This document shows positions 23,650 through 36,913 of a stretch of DNA of 64,000 nucleotides, piece by piece (within the stretch, counting starts at the first letter, position 1; the number at the start of each line of letters is the position of its first letter). Source of the DNA: Vesta saturnalis. Its lineage: Eukaryota > Arthropoda > Insecta > Coleoptera > Lampyridae. The stretch is taken from contig JARFJB010000896.1 of the NCBI GenBank assembly GCA_036346205.1, positions 2,045,001 to 2,109,000 on the forward strand, read 5' to 3'. The position numbers and the translations under genes were made by a program. Under the pieces are notes generated by a model that saw only the letters and a program-made list of their open reading frames with translations, was not told where the DNA came from and did not search any database.

Positions 23650-25650
23650 GTTTTTTTAAACTTTTGTATAAATTATAGCTAGTATTATAAAAAACATTAA
23701 AAGTTTTAAACAATAAAATAACTGAAAATAAACAAAAGTTTTGAAACAATAAAATTCATACATATAGGGTGGAGTTTCATAAAAGTTTCTGTAATCTTCA
23801 AGTATTAGTAATTTCAATTCTTGAAGGTGTTCATGTTTGGCCTTTTCGGTTGGGTAGGGTCGGTCGTGTAACTTGGGCCACCTTTCCATGATGCCCAATG
23901 AATGTTTTGGTCGACATGACAGAGGTTTCCATTTCTCATTGTAGTTGGGGTAATGAGTCCTGTATGGTTTGTCAAGTCTAGCTGACTAAATAATTGGTAT
24001 GTAATCTCCCGGAAGGAATACTTGTTTTCGTCCCTCTAGTTTGGTCTCAATTGTTGAATGGCAAGAATCTACTTCCACATAGATATGTCCAACCTTCTTT
24101 TTTATTATGACACCGTGATTAATGCTCAAGTCTAGTAAGGCATTAGATAGTTTAGCATTCCTATTTTGGTAACCACACTCGTCGCTCCATACAATAACTT
24201 TTTTGGGAATCCACTGGGCCTCGGCTATTTCATTTGTGATATATTTGGTAGTTATGGTTGCAAAGACCTCCATTTCCCTCGTGCCACAACTACACCTTTT
24301 GAGTTGAGGTTATAATATACTTGATTATGTACTTTTAGTTTTGTTTTGTAATCGTTTCCGGCAGCATTCTATCGAGGCCACAGTAGGACCGCTCGTAGGT
24401 CTACCGTGGAAGCTTTAATTTCGACACCATTTTGAATAGCTAGGCCTTTGTAGGTCTCTTTTTGGGCAGATGTATCTACTTTCTTTTTTATATGTTTCGC
24501 GCGAGGCATTCATTGCATTGATCCTTGTGTGTACAAAAGCCAAATTCGTTGAGTCCATCACTCTCACACTTTCCCAGACTGGTTTTAGGTATAGTTTATT
24601 AGAATATGAGCGACAGTAATGCGATTCGACCTTAAGCGGGGAGTTCAGCCTCTCCTGTAACTCTATATTAGGTCTCGGTTCAATCTCTGCAGAGCAAGTG
24701 TCAGTCTGAGATTCTTTGGCTTTGGAAGGTGTCTTTCTCCAATGCTTAGGGGGCTTTAAACATTTGTTTACAAACCTGCTTTTTAATCTTACCATTATCA
24801 GTCCGTCACTTGCTAATAGGTAAAAACGGTAGGCCAATTTTCTCATCGATATATTTTTATTAACTTCCTTTCTAAACTTTGGCTATGAAAACAAAAGGTT
24901 TCCTTTTATATAAGTCTTTTTAGAATCCCAATTCGGTGGATCCTAGAATTCTGAGAAAAGAAAGCTGCGCTCTTCATCGTTGATTTCCTCTTATCGAAAG
25001 CTTTGTCATGGACCTCCCTTTGCTAAGGGCGTGTGCCCTCTACAACGATCATTAATGGTATGGGCAGGTTTCTGAATATTTTGTTGATATTTGCCAGAAG
25101 TGTCCCTATTGCAACATAGGACTGGTCGAGTAGGCGCAGTTCTCTCTTCTCCACACCGCACCAGTCCTCTCATCTTTACGTTTCCTTTTTTTCCGCCACT
25201 TCAGTAGCAGGTTGTGCATTACTTTCAGGCTGGGTGACGCTGACTGCTTCTATTGAATTATTCGAGTCAGTAGATAAATTAGGTCCAGATGGATCGTAAT
25301 GTCAATCAGAATCACAACTGAAGTCGTTGATGGACGCTGACCCTTATAACGTCATTTCATGATTTGCTGATTTGAATTATTGCTATTGTTCTGCTTCAGC
25401 AACTGGAGATTGACCCTCTGTTGCTTTTATTTCCATAGATTTCCCCACAAACAAATCTTCTTCTTCAGTAACTTCAATTACCACATTGGTCCGGTAAAAT
25501 AAATAATAAATCTAATGGACTGAAACTTTCCAGTGTCATTAGTATTGCCTACACTTACAGGTTCAACTGACACATCATGAGAATTAATCATTGGCCCTGT
25601 GTGAACTACACTCACGGGCTCAGATGGCACATCCTGCGAATCAATGGTTC
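23650..25650 (-). pseudogene. Decayed gene of the insect 'WSDxCxxQNRN' transposon-related family
   Basis: From 5' to 3' on the minus strand: an acidic region at 25250-25430 (EEEDLFVGKS, then DYDPSGPN-like), a basic run KKRKRKDE near 25185, then 24846-24415 with KHWRKTPSKAKES and SHYCRSYSNKLYL, then 24273-23986 with VIVWSDECGYQNRN and VEVDSCHSTIETKLEGRK, and a C-terminal piece ending 23656 with HEHLQELKLLILEDYRNFY. From memory this order fits a multicopy family in insect and other animal genomes whose WSDxCxxQNRN and DSxHSTIE blocks look like parts of a DDE-type nuclease; the superfamily is not clear to me. Missing spacers and frame breaks show decay. The Asp in WSDE and the Asp/His in DSCHSTIE remain. 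Confidence 0.6.
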
Positions 25651-27875
25651 CAGAAACAACACTAGTATCAGGGTTTCCTAAAAATGAACAATTTGAGAAA
25701 ATAATGATATTTCAGATCAAATATGGGGCACCGGGTGCACACGGTTTTAATATCATAAACTGTGCCATTGAAATTGTGTATGTGGGGTGTGGGGTTGAGG
25801 AAAAATGTTCCCTACCTTTTGATGAATTGTATGGCGGAGGGGTTAAATTTAAATTCAGATGCCTTTTGACCGATTAAAATTCAAACAATTTATCTATTCT
25901 GCACCCGTTTATTAGTTCAGTTACCTATTTACCTATTTAAATGGGTGAATCGGCCAAGAAAAATGGCATGAAATTATTTTCAAGGTCGAAATATGGACGC
26001 TAGGGGACGTACAACACCAAATCAGAAAATCGGCTTTCTTAAATCGGCATTATCAAGACATGACCCAAATAGTTTTATTATAAACTACGTAAGCTTAGGA
26101 AGATTTTAATTTTTTTAGCGTTTTTCTCTATTTTGTTACATGAGGGGCGGGGGACAGGTAAATGTTCACTTGAAAAAATGCCATAATTTCTTCTTAACTC
26201 TACCGATTTTTATGAGTCTCGTTTGAGAGAGGCTTCTCGGGTGCTTCTAATAAAATATTAACATTGTCGGTTTAGTTTGTTTCTGGTCGTTAGATAACGT
26301 TTTGTGACAAATCCGTAAATTTTTGCAATTTTCTCAAAAGCTTCCAATATAAGCGTACAATCATTTTAAACTCACGAAAAAGGGCGTGAAAAAATATAGA
26401 GATGGGTGAAAACCGCAACTCGACATCTTCTTTCGTTACACAGATATGAAAAAAATAAATGTAAAAATGTACTTTACATGTAACAGAATTAGAGAGCAGG
26501 TGTAACTGTAATTAATTCTTATAATGTATTAAGTATTAAGCTATTAAAACATGGGAATAAAATTTGATGTACTAAATGTCCCCTGGGTGTGTATCTTTAA
26601 CTTAGAGTGGATAAAAAAGGACCAATGGTGTGTAACAGCCTTAATACTGAAGAACTAATGACGCTCCAAATGTTCAAATTGTCACCCGTACTGTTCAATA
26701 CAGAGCTATAATCACTCAGGCATAGACAGAATAGCAGTCTAGTAAAAACAAGTAGCTCTTGAAATGCCAAAAATAACACAATGCCCACTTAAGTATTGCC
26801 TTGCATCAGAATAATATCCGCTCCATTAAAGTCTTTCATGATTGACTAAAGAACCGTTGGTTTCTAAATCCCTTTAACAAATGAAATAACAATAGATATG
26901 CTTGCTGTATATTTTGAGTGCAAGAATAATTCTACTGCCGCTGCAAAAAAATTATCAAACTTGACCTCCGGCGGTCTCCCACGATTCCACAAAGAAAACA
27001 TGAAACAGGTCTTGGAAAAAGGTTTTTCGACAGTTAAAACATCAACACAAAAACCAATATTACTCAAAAAGCAAATTTACTACGCTAGGTATTGCCTTTT
27101 AAGGTAATGAATAGAAAAAGAAAGTGTTAACATATTGATGAAAACCGTAATCTATCCCATAATTGACAATTTATTCACAATACGAGAATAAAATGCAACC
27201 TAGGTAAAGACTAATCATTTCTTAGCGAAAGCATCCGTCATAATCGTTAGTGCAGTGCAAACAAAATTGGAAGCAGTACGCCAAAATACTAAAACATTTT
27301 AGCTTCATGTCAGTGTCATTTAGTTGCTATTTTTCAAAACTTGTTGTTGATTGGTACCATTTCGTTTTTTTCTTCTTTGAATAACTATTTTGAATAAATT
27401 GCTGGTGACGTTAGGTCGTATAGTTATCTGAACAAAAAAGTTGAACTTTACAAGAGAAACAACAAATATTCCACTAAAAGTTCATTAGTTTACAAAGTAA
27501 AAGATATTAGATACTATTAAATTATTTACACTTTATATTTGTTAAAGAACAACTATTAAATAACTTAATAATAACCAAACTCATAAACTACTGTGACATA
27601 AGAGTAGTTCACTGGCTAAACTTCAAGATTAACACATGATTATTTGTAGTGGCTAAACATGAGGTCAGTACGACTAATTGCAAGAAAAGGGGTACTGAGC
27701 TTCTGATTGGTTTGTTGATATAGGACCTATTCCGTTGTGTGCAGCTCAAAAAGAGGTACATGGTTATGCAGTAAAAAAGTACGGTATTTTTGACATACTA
27801 CTTATTGCAGTTACCATGGCGATGCTTGGTTTAACTGTATAAATGTGGCTTACACTATACATTAAAACATTTTTC
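25651..27875. other. Mostly non-coding stretch, repeat-like in part
   Basis: Bases 25700-26420 have a patchy GC-rich character (GGGGCGGGGGACAGG near 26145), possibly more of the neighbouring transposon. No clear gene apart from the short frame at 26874-27106. Confidence 0.4.
26874..27106 (+). pseudogene. Possible N-terminal (DUF4817-like) piece of a mariner-type transposase
   Basis: The frame reads LTNEITIDMLAVYFECKNNS and then TAAAKKL, resembling the first helix of DUF4817-type transposase N-termini (FTNEExxDML...Y.EC..N...A...). It continues with GLPRFHKENMKQVLEKG, where such proteins have P..xTFRRVVxKFxETG. It stops at 27106 with no catalytic region. The match rests on a short stretch and is tentative. 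Confidence 0.3.
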
Positions 27876-27881
27876 TATGTA

Positions 27882-28314
27882 CAGGGTGGTTTTTTTTCGT
27901 TAATATTATAGGGTATAGGCTAAACGGTAAGAGATACAAAAAAACTAAGATACGTGTCCCGTTCTCTTTCTTAGTGTTTAGTTTAATGGGTCAATCGGAT
28001 CTACGCTAACTAAATTGGTTTCGAAGATACAGAGTGATTCTCAAAATCTCTTATGACTCGGTTATTTATGGAGATAAAAAAGCTTTGATACGAAAGTTTT
28101 ATGACTTTTACGTTGAATCCAGTGGCGTTCTTAAAAAATATAGATGTTTGATTTTTGAGATATTATCAAAAGTAGCATTTTCTTAAATGGGACACCCTGT
28201 ATCTGATAATCTCAAAAATTGCATTTTTCTTGAGATTGCAAAATATATAACACTTAATATTTTGCATTGTCCTAAATAGCTAAAATACTAAAAAACATTT
28301 TTTTAGTTGGCCAT
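27882..28314 (+). repeat. Left TIR, about 433 bp
   Basis: Inverted match to 29661-30121, from CAGGGTGG to AGTTGGCCAT. Contains the shared blocks GATACAGAGTGATT, TTATTTATGGAGATAA and GGGACACCCTGTATCTGATA. Confidence 0.85.
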
Positions 28315-28428
28315 TAATTGAATGTTTTAAGCAATGTTTTGTTTGTTTACATGTCATAAAATTCAGTAACAATTATGTATTGGTATTCTTAGTTCGTTTC
28401 CGATTATATTTTTAAAAAGGTGATTAAA

Positions 28429-29494
28429 ATGAATAATTTTCAAAATTATGAAAAATTAAATATGCTTGAGTGCTACATTGAGAGTAATAAAAATAAAGAC
28501 GCAGCTCTAGACTTATATTTGAGCGTTATCCGGAACGACGACAGCCAGAACAACAAATATTTGAAAGATTATATCACAATTTAACGGAGTATGGATCATT
28601 TGGAAAACCAAGAAGTAAGATTTACAATAAGGCAAATAGAGAAAGAGATGAAATAAATACATTAGCTTGTGTTGCTGCTGATCCGACGATATCTAGCCGT
28701 AATACTGGGAAAGATATTGGCACAAGTAAATCTAAAGTTTTAAAAACGTTAAGAAAGCATAAGTATAAACCATATAAAATAAGAAAGATTCATAACTTAC
28801 ATCCTGGAGATGAAGAGCGGCGTTTAACATTTTGTCATTGGTATTCGCAGCAGATTAATCGGAATCCCATTTTTTTTCAAAATATAATATGGACCGACGA
28901 GGCTTTTATATCTAGCGAAGGAATTTTTAATCGACATAATAATCGATATTGGTCAAACATAAATCCTCATCAGACGGTCGCAAGATACAGCAAGGACGGT
29001 TTGGGTTCCATGTATGGGTGGCGCTATATCAAAACAGAGTCCTTAACTACAGAATTTTTAATGAAAATTTGAATGCTCAAGGATACATCCAAATTTTGGA
29101 AGAATGTGTAATAATGGAGTTGGATAACATGCCATTAGCTGCAAGAAATAATGTTTATTTACAACAAGACGGTGCTCCAGCACATAATAGCCACATGGTA
29201 AGGGATTTACTAATTGTCAATTTTGGCGAAAATTGGCTTGGTACATATGGACCAAACAGATGGCCTCCGCGTTCCCCCGACCTGACGCCACTCGACTTTT
29301 ATTTTTGGGGATCTATCAAAAGTGAAGTCTATAAAACCCGAAGTAATACTGTAGAAGAACTCAGAGCAAATTTTATTAATTGCATTGGAAGAGTGCCAAA
29401 TATTCAAATCTATAACGCCACTCGTTCAGTTACAAGCAGAGCCCAAAATGCATCGAGCAGAATGGAAAACAATTTGACCACCTTTTGTGATTAA
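28429..29494 (+). pseudogene. DD41D-type mariner-like transposase, two frameshifts
   Basis: ATG at 28429 opens MNNFQNYEKLNMLECYIESN, a DUF4817-like N-terminus. Near 28512 the frame shifts to FERYPERRQPEQQIFERL. The middle frame carries GDEERRLTFCHWY and the first catalytic Asp in IIWTDEAF (about 28895). A second shift near 28985 leads into QQGRFGFHVWVALYQNRVL. The second Asp is in YLQQDGAPAHNS and the third in RSPDLTPLDFYFWG; I count 41 residues between them. The stop is at 29494. All three catalytic Asp residues survive, so only the two frameshifts appear to disable it. The product would have bound the long TIRs and inserted at TA. Confidence 0.85.
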
Positions 29495-29660
29495 CCACCT
29501 ATGCTAATTGTTATATATAAGTATTTGAAATAATTACTGTTGAGTTGTTATAAATCTTTTCTTGTTTTTGTAGTTGTTGTTTTAGTTTATTAATGTTTTA
29601 TTATTGTTATTATCTGCAATTTTATTATGCCTATTACAGAATAAAGAATTGATTAAATCC

Positions 29661-30121
29661 ATGGCCAACTAAAAAAAAATGTTTTTTTAGTATTTTAGCT
29701 ATTTAGGACAATGCAAAATATTAAGTGTTATATATTGTTGCAATCTCAAGAAAAAATGCAATTTTTTGAGATTATCAGATACAGGGTGTCCCATTTAAGA
29801 AAATGCTACTTTTGATAATATCTCAAAAAATAAAACATCTATATTTTTTTAAGAACGCCACTGGATTCAACGTAAAAAGTCATAAAACTTTCGTATCCAA
29901 AGCTTTTGTTATCTCCATAAATAACAGAGTCATAAGAGATAATAAAAAACGGCAGATTTTGAAAATCACTCTGTATCTTCGAAACCAATTTAGTTAGCGT
30001 AGATTCGATTGCGCCATTAAACTAAACACTAAAAAAGAGAACGGGACACGTACCTTAGTTTTTTTGTATCTCTTGCCGTTTAGCCTATACCCTATAATAT
30101 TGACGAAAAAAAACCACCCTG
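29661..30121 (-). repeat. Right TIR, about 461 bp
   Basis: Reverse complement of the left TIR with small insertions. It includes TCAGATACAGGGTGTCCCAT in inverted register and ends CCACCCTG at 30121. Confidence 0.85.
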
Positions 30122-30123
30122 TA

Positions 30124-32150
30124 CATGGTCGTATAGGTTTCGAGCAAATTGCGGGTAAAGTATGAAAAGAAATTAACATACATAAAAACTCAGGTCGGAT
30201 TTGAAGGTATAACTTCTGTGGCTTACCAATGTTTTTTTTTATCTCTTTTCATTTTTTCGTTATCCTTCAATTGTTAATTTTGAAAGAAGTTATAAACAAA
30301 ATACGAAATGGAATTTTCGACAAGATCTGTTTAGCTAAATATGTTAACACAGCATACCGTCATTGCTCCCTTAACATATATCAATTACTGCAGTATTTAT
30401 ATTGTAATTTCGCAATTATATGATTCCCATATATTTATATAATTTGATTTCATTTTTGATAAGTTGTACTTACAAATCCGACCCACGACACCTGTATCAG
30501 TTCGTATGTATCTATATTCCATTTATTCGCATTTTGCTTGAAATCTGGCTAACCGGTACATTATAACCCTACAAAACAGTTGTATTTAACATCACTTTGG
30601 CCACCATCAATGACTAAAAAACTGTCACTCCAAATAAGTTAATACTTTTTCCCTCGTACATGCCCTTTTTTATAAAAGGGTATAAAAAGTGCAATAAAAT
30701 TGGAGAAAAAATGCGCTAAACACATAAAGTTCTTATTCCACGTTATTTTCAATTTGGTAAATCCTTATTGAAAATTCTGGCTGTTAATCACAATTTAAAA
30801 GTTTCCTATTGACTAACGTTATCCATTACAAAAGTATTTCATTGAGCGTTACAGTTTTAATGTGTTCCAACCGAGTCTTGAACATAAATTTCCCTTACTT
30901 TAAACTACTTATAATTTGAAGGGTAAACCTTAACGTAAAGTAACCTCCAACTTGTGTTAAAATGTCCAATATTTACTAAACTTGCCTCTTGGCTAGGTTC
31001 GTGTGCTAATTTTGTATGAAACTTTAATAAGGAAAGACGAAAATCAAACAGTTGTGAACTCACAAAATAGTGCTATACTTATGGTAGTTTAAATAACCAA
31101 ATACATATGAAACTGTCGTTTCCCGTTAAACCTTTTTTTTAGAATGATGGGGGATTACATCATAAAATATAGCTTTATTCCCTTTTTTTAAGTTAAAGGC
31201 TACCATTTGTATTCCCTACTCCACTCAATTTTAGCTCATCCCATTTTCATCTAAACGTCGTTTATCTCCTTTTAAGTTTATACACGCTTGAAATTTAATA
31301 CTTTATTTAAAGAGAATGCTCTAAAATAATTCCTGTACAAAATCCAATGAACAAAATCCTAGTTGTAGTTGTACTGATTGGAGCTGAGGAAATCCGAGAC
31401 TATCGTAGGGCAGAGAGATTTTGCGCGACCCTTGTGACCGTCATTAATCAGTGTCCGTGAGTAAGGAAACTCTAAAAGTATCTAGGTTGCCATTCGCCAA
31501 AAGCGTTACAAACTTAAAAGAAGTTTTCTTCTATAGGGACTTCAGATACAGAGCTGCTTAATAAGTACTGCACTGTAAAATATTCTTTTAACAGAATAAT
31601 GAATTTTTTCTTCCATTCCTTAATACAGGTGAAACTTTACTACTCATTTAAACCTCTTACGAGATAAATTACGGTTACCTTATGAAAGTCGTAAAAAAGA
31701 AAGTATTAGTTTATTATTATCTTTTCCATAAAAGCACTCAATTAGACACTTACATTATTTTATTAAAAAGTTTAACCCAATTTGTCTTTACCAAGTATCA
31801 TCATGCAAAAAGTATTAAACAAAATCAAAAAAAAAATTGCGAGTAATGTACATCTAGTATGGAAGAAAATCACATAATGTGCACTTTATGTTAAATACCA
31901 AAGTTTTAGCTTTACTTATGTTTATATTAATTTGCTAAATAATAAAAGCATCAGCTAAATACAAAGCCACAGAGATTAAAGTATTATAAGATACAATAGA
32001 GTAAAGAGTTGCAACTTTTTACGCAGGTGAACTGAATTAATCAAGTATTTAATATTCTCTTCTACCACCCACGTTAATGCAGTTTGTAACTATGCATAAC
32101 GCTTATGGAAGTGCACTTCTTGCCGAACAAGCTAACTAGGTAACTAATTA
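30124..32150. other. A+T-rich stretch, nothing recognised
   Basis: No motifs, repeats or RNA genes noticed. Confidence 0.5.
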
Positions 32151-32600
32151 TCGATAATTACGTAACTCATTTACCGCGAGCCGAGTTTCTGCGGAGCACT
32201 TCGCCTCCTTCAAAGAGCAGTAGTGGCCACTGCAAGGCATAGCATTACAAAAAGAAAGCGATTAAAGCATTCCTTATCAGGAACAGAAGACCGTCGGACC
32301 TACGGATAGCAGCAGGTCAACCAATCTCCATACATCAACCGGACGCATCAGACAGGTTGACGTCAGTAACCGAGGACAGGAATATAGCTACACAGGAGGA
32401 TAAAACGCTGAAGACCACTAAAAGCCACGAGAAAACAAGGGCAGGGTCTTAAATTAAATTATTTTATTCCTTCAATTTCACTAACAAAGCACTCCTCCTT
32501 TATCAGACTTTAATTAATTCAGCGGAGTGTGAAGCTGCACCTCGGTAGGAGTCCACCCTTCAGAATACAAATTTTACACTTCCCCAGTTCACAACCCACT
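32151..32600. other. GC-richer block upstream of a LINE
   Basis: A composition change at about 32160 marks a block of roughly 450 bp without recognisable frames. It may be a 5' UTR or ORF1 relic of the LINE that follows, or a separate element. Confidence 0.35.
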
Positions 32601-32629
32601 AACTTCATCAGGGTAAAACATGGTAAACC

Positions 32630-33639
32630 TATCCGGCGGAGTAGCAATTTTTGTGAAAGTAGGATTAGTAGGTGACACGAAATGCGTACAATTATCTAGA
32701 ATTGAGAAGCATTTTGAATAATATGCATCTGCGAACATTTCTTTATCCAATCAGGTAACAATCTCTGTTTCTTGTTTTTATAGAACACCTGACGCTGATT
32801 TCGGTGTATTTTTAAAAAATTTGGATTTATTTCTTTATAAACTGAATAATTTTAATAGAATGTCATTCATATGTGGCGATTTTAACACAAATTTTGATCT
32901 AAATGTAAATGATCATAATGCAAAGAGCCTTGTGACGTTACTTTCATCTTATGGTTTTAATAAATGTATTACAGAATACACCAGAGTACAAGGCGAGTCT
33001 ATAACCATAATTGATAATATATTTGTTAATGTTAAGTTGATTTCATTAATATCACAGGTGATACCAACTGAGTTATCTGATCATAAGTTGCAACTGATTT
33101 CATTTTCGAGTGAGTGCCCATGCGATAATAAAAATAAATACGTTTATAAAAGATGCTTTTCTAATATCAATAAATTAAATAAATTTAAGTATTTAATTTC
33201 AATTGAAACTTGGAATACTATGTTTGGGTCTGAAGGTATCAATGATAAATTTGACAGTTTTTTATCCAGATTTAAAGATATTATTGAGTCTGTTTTTCCA
33301 TTAGAGCGCGTGAAAGTCAAAACGCTGTTGTTAATGGCAAACCCTGGGTTTCTAAGATTATTATTGATAGTGGTCAAAAGTAAGGATCTATACAACCATT
33401 ACAGAAATTGTAATGATCAATATGTTTTAGCGCTATACAAGAAACAATTAAGGAAACATCGTTCTTTAATACGTGAAACTAAAAGAAATTACAATAGCCA
33501 ATATTACTACAATTGCAATAATAAGAGTAAAGCCGTTTGGAACATAATAAAACAAGAATCTAATATTAGCTCTAAAGTAGATTATCCAAAAGGATTTACG
33601 GATACTTCTGGTTTAATCTTAAAAATAGTAATGATATAG
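32630..33639 (+). pseudogene. LINE endonuclease domain and linker
   Basis: Upstream of 32821 the frame already reads LSGGVAIFVK near 32632-32665. From there, SFICGDFNTNFD holds the catalytic GDFN block, IDNIF the following block and ELSDHK the SDH motif with the catalytic Asp/His. These are the hallmarks of an exonuclease-endonuclease-phosphatase fold that nicks target DNA for retrotransposition. The linker after residue 110 is rich in Lys, Asn and Tyr, as usual before the RT. The frame breaks at 33639. The N-terminal catalytic Asn and Glu motifs are lost. Confidence 0.75.
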
Positions 33640-33742
33640 CAAACGCTTTTAATAATCTTTTGTAGATTCAATTCAAGCATTAGTTAATGATACGAAACTA
33701 AATATTGCTGAAGTAAGTAATAACAGTCCTCAACAGTCTATA

Positions 33743-35281
33743 ATGTTACACCCTACGGACTCTACTGAAGTTAATAGTATCATTAGGTCTATAGCAGTTA
33801 AGAATTCAGCTGGTTATGATGAAATTCCTTGCTCTTTGTTAGGTAAAGTTTCCGAACTAATAAGCCCAGTTATTGCGGAATTAATAAATTGTTCACTTGA
33901 AGAAGGAATATTTCCTAATCAATTAAAACGAATGCAAGTAGTTCCAATTCTAAAGAAGGGCGACAAAAGTATGATAGAAAATTACAGGGTATAACTATCG
34001 TTTCTGTGTTTTCAAAGATATTTGAAAAATCTTTTATATCAGAATTTCAAAGCTTATCAATGAGCGTAACATACTATCTCCTACTCAATTTGGATTTCGT
34101 AAAGGCTACAGTACAGTTGACGCTATTCTAAACGTACTAAGACACATTTTAGAACAATTAGACTCCAAGAATAAGGTCTATTCTATGATTTAACACGCGC
34201 TTTTGAAACTATCAACCACAATGCGCTCCTATACAAGTTGGACAAATACGGAATACGAGGTAATGCATCCGAATGGTTGAAGTCGTACTTATGCAATAGA
34301 CAACAGACAGTTAAATTTAAGATAGACAACGTTACTTCACATTCAACTGAGAGAGTCGTAACAGTAGGTGTACCACAGGGTAGTACACTGGGTCCTTTGC
34401 TTTTCATTATGTTTATAAATGACTTGTCTGTTTTTGAAACATGCTTATTAACTCTATTTGCAGATGACACGTCAAGTGTTAACACAGGTAAAAATGTAAT
34501 AGAACTCATTGAAAACACAAATAGTAGCATTATTAGTTTCATAACGTATTGTAAAAATAACGGCCTGATTGTAAACCCTAACAAAACTCAATCCATAGTA
34601 TTTTCAAAAAATTCTGTGGATTACAGTTTAAGGGTAAAAATTGAGGGTAGACCCATTAATCAAAATAATAGTTTCAAATTTTTGGAGATCTATATCGACT
34701 ACAATTTAAGTTGGAGCACCCACGTGGATAAAATCTTAAAGAAACTGTCAACCTTTAACTTTGTTTTAAGACAATTGCGCGATGTTGTTACAGAACCATG
34801 CTTGTTTTCATATTATTTTGCCTATATACACTCCACTCTTAATTATTGCATTCTTTGTTGGGGTAATAATAAAAGAATTAATGAGATATTGGTCATGCAA
34901 AAAAGAATAATTCGAACCATTTACAATAAACCTGTACGATATTCCTGTAGAGATCTTTTTAAAAAAGCAAACATTTTGACCGTTATTTCTTTGTTCATTT
35001 ACAACAGTGTTTTGTACATTAAAAGTAATTCAGATAAATTTAAAACAGTTACTGAAGTTACAAAAGCTAATTTAAGAGGTGGCGACAACATAGTAGAGCC
35101 GAGATATAAGCATTCTTTTGTTGCGGATAATTTTCCCATTATCGCTATAAAAATTTTTAATAAATTACCTCCTCGTATTAAAACCATTCATAACCACTTG
35201 GAATTTAAACGTACCATCAAAAATATGTTATTAGCCAATACCATTTATACCATTGATGAATATTGGAAGTTAAAGCTCTAA
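33743..35281 (+). pseudogene. LINE reverse transcriptase (Jockey/CR1-type)
   Basis: The first piece (33743-33994) has KNSAGYDEIPCSLL (normally KSxGxDxIP) and VVPILKKGDKSMIENYR. A frameshifted stretch at 33990-34230 holds QFGFRKGYST and a palm motif with DLTRAFETI, where the second acidic residue is Glu. The main piece (34238-35281) has VGVPQGSTLGPLLFIMFIND and the catalytic FADDTS box, then LKFLEIYIDYNLSW and a C-terminal region ending WKLKL. The catalytic Asp pair is intact, but two frame breaks make the copy inactive. Confidence 0.85.
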
Positions 35282-35431
35282 TTTCCAATTCATTTTTATC
35301 TGTGATATTTATGTAATTTACTACGAGTGAATTTTAACTGTGGACAATTGATGTAAATGTATTTAATATTAACGACCTCACCTACGCTTATAACCAAGAC
35401 CAAAGGTGGTAAATAAAATTATTATTATTAT

Positions 35432-36855
35432 CCTTCCCAATTCCCTTTCCTATGCTCCCACTACGTCAACGACGCCCACTGTTACGCACGCTGCCGTAGC
35501 TTTGCTAACGGTAGTCCCGCTAATCATGACAATCACACCACCTTCTCCTTGCAATACCATACCCAAACCCCGTTGTTACTTACGCAATTTTCCTAAAACA
35601 GTTATTTATAAGAAAGCCACCCAACGTACGGTGTTTGAACACTACCTTTTTCCAATTTTATTATTATCCAGTACTATAAATCTAATTTTACGAGGTACCA
35701 AGTACAAATCAACCAGTTGCTTACACCATCAAGAGGCAAAGTGAAGTCTGTAATTAAAACTATACATTTAATCATTTTAGTTACGTTTGCGTAACTATCA
35801 GGTTAATAGAACATTCACAAGAAAGTACCTCACGATAACCTTAAAATACCAAATTTTAATGTGTTTAAGAAATAATGTAATAATGTAATAATAGGTAGGC
35901 ATTAGTCCGACATTCCTTTGAAAAACCTAATTCAAAAATTGTATACGCAGCTATAGAACTTGTTTACTCGCTGAAATAGCCGACAGAAAAGAAACCAAGA
36001 ATGGGCTAAAGCAGCCCTTTTTTTCTAAATTTATGACAATATTTTCAATGGTACCAAATAGAGAAAAATTTATAATTTACAGTAAACCGTTTACAGTTTC
36101 TTATTGGGTCTACAAAATTCCAATAAACGATAGAGGTTGATATAGAGTATCACTAAACTGATCAGATGCTGCTTAAATCATAATTTTGACATTAATAAAT
36201 CACGATATTCTCGATATTCCATTTGCAATACATATCAATACGGCGTACTGCGCTAACACTTTTTAAATTTAATTTCGATGCTACAAATTATATTTTTTGT
36301 AGAACAAGTCAAACTAAATGATACTAAATAGGGAAATGGTGCAAAATGGAACGTAACGGGGCAAGTCAATAAAAAATTCGTTACACACGCAATAAAGGTA
36401 TAAGCTTAGTTAGTATTTATTGTTCAGTTGAACTGTGTTCGGTATGTATATTTTTAAAATCACTGACAATTATGCTAACGTTCTCCTGAACAAGATTCTA
36501 TTTATGGTTTTCGCTAAGAAGCGTACTGATGTTTGTTTTGTTTTTGTGTGAATTATGTCGGAAACAGTAGGCAGGCGCTGGATAGGAAAGACTGCATTTC
36601 GACTCGTTTCGGCGATTGAAGATGAATCTGTTGAAAGCGACTGCCACTATTGAGCTGGATCGCCGGCCATCCAGACGTGGTTGCTACCCACCTTGTTTTA
36701 TCTTCGATCCCTATAGCCTTCGACTGTGTCGCAGAGGCGGTGATGCGGTAGTATTTGTGTTAATTGTTGTCCTAGTAATGACGATTGGAGCTTATCCACT
36801 TACCACTAAACACCGTTAATTGTGGATCCCTGCAGCATATGCTTGTGACAGTATA

Positions 36856-36913
<58 letters not shown>

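Larger units (their letters stand above)
21971..23650. other. A+T-rich stretch with a hammerhead-like repeat and a hairpin
   Basis: No gene is recognised. It contains the hammerhead-like copy 3 and a strong hairpin, listed separately. Confidence 0.5.
27882..30121 (+). mobile_element. Long-TIR mariner-like DNA transposon (2.24 kb)
   Basis: The ends are CAGGGTGG at 27882 and CCACCCTG at 30121, each with TA outside (27880-27881 and 30122-30123). The inverted repeats run inward for about 430-460 bp. Between them lies a plus-strand transposase. Sequence identity of the TIRs is high by eye with a few indels, e.g. an extra stretch of about 17 bp near 29945-29962 in the right arm. The copy therefore looks fairly young. 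Confidence 0.85.
32600..35431 (+). mobile_element. Non-LTR retrotransposon, Jockey/CR1-type, 5'-incomplete
   Basis: The plus strand carries an apurinic-type endonuclease followed by reverse transcriptase in broken frames, then a stop at 35281 and a short 3' region ending AATAAAATTATTATTATTAT at about 35429. The simple ATT tail is a usual LINE 3' end. The first part of the endonuclease and ORF1 are not visible. Confidence 0.8.
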
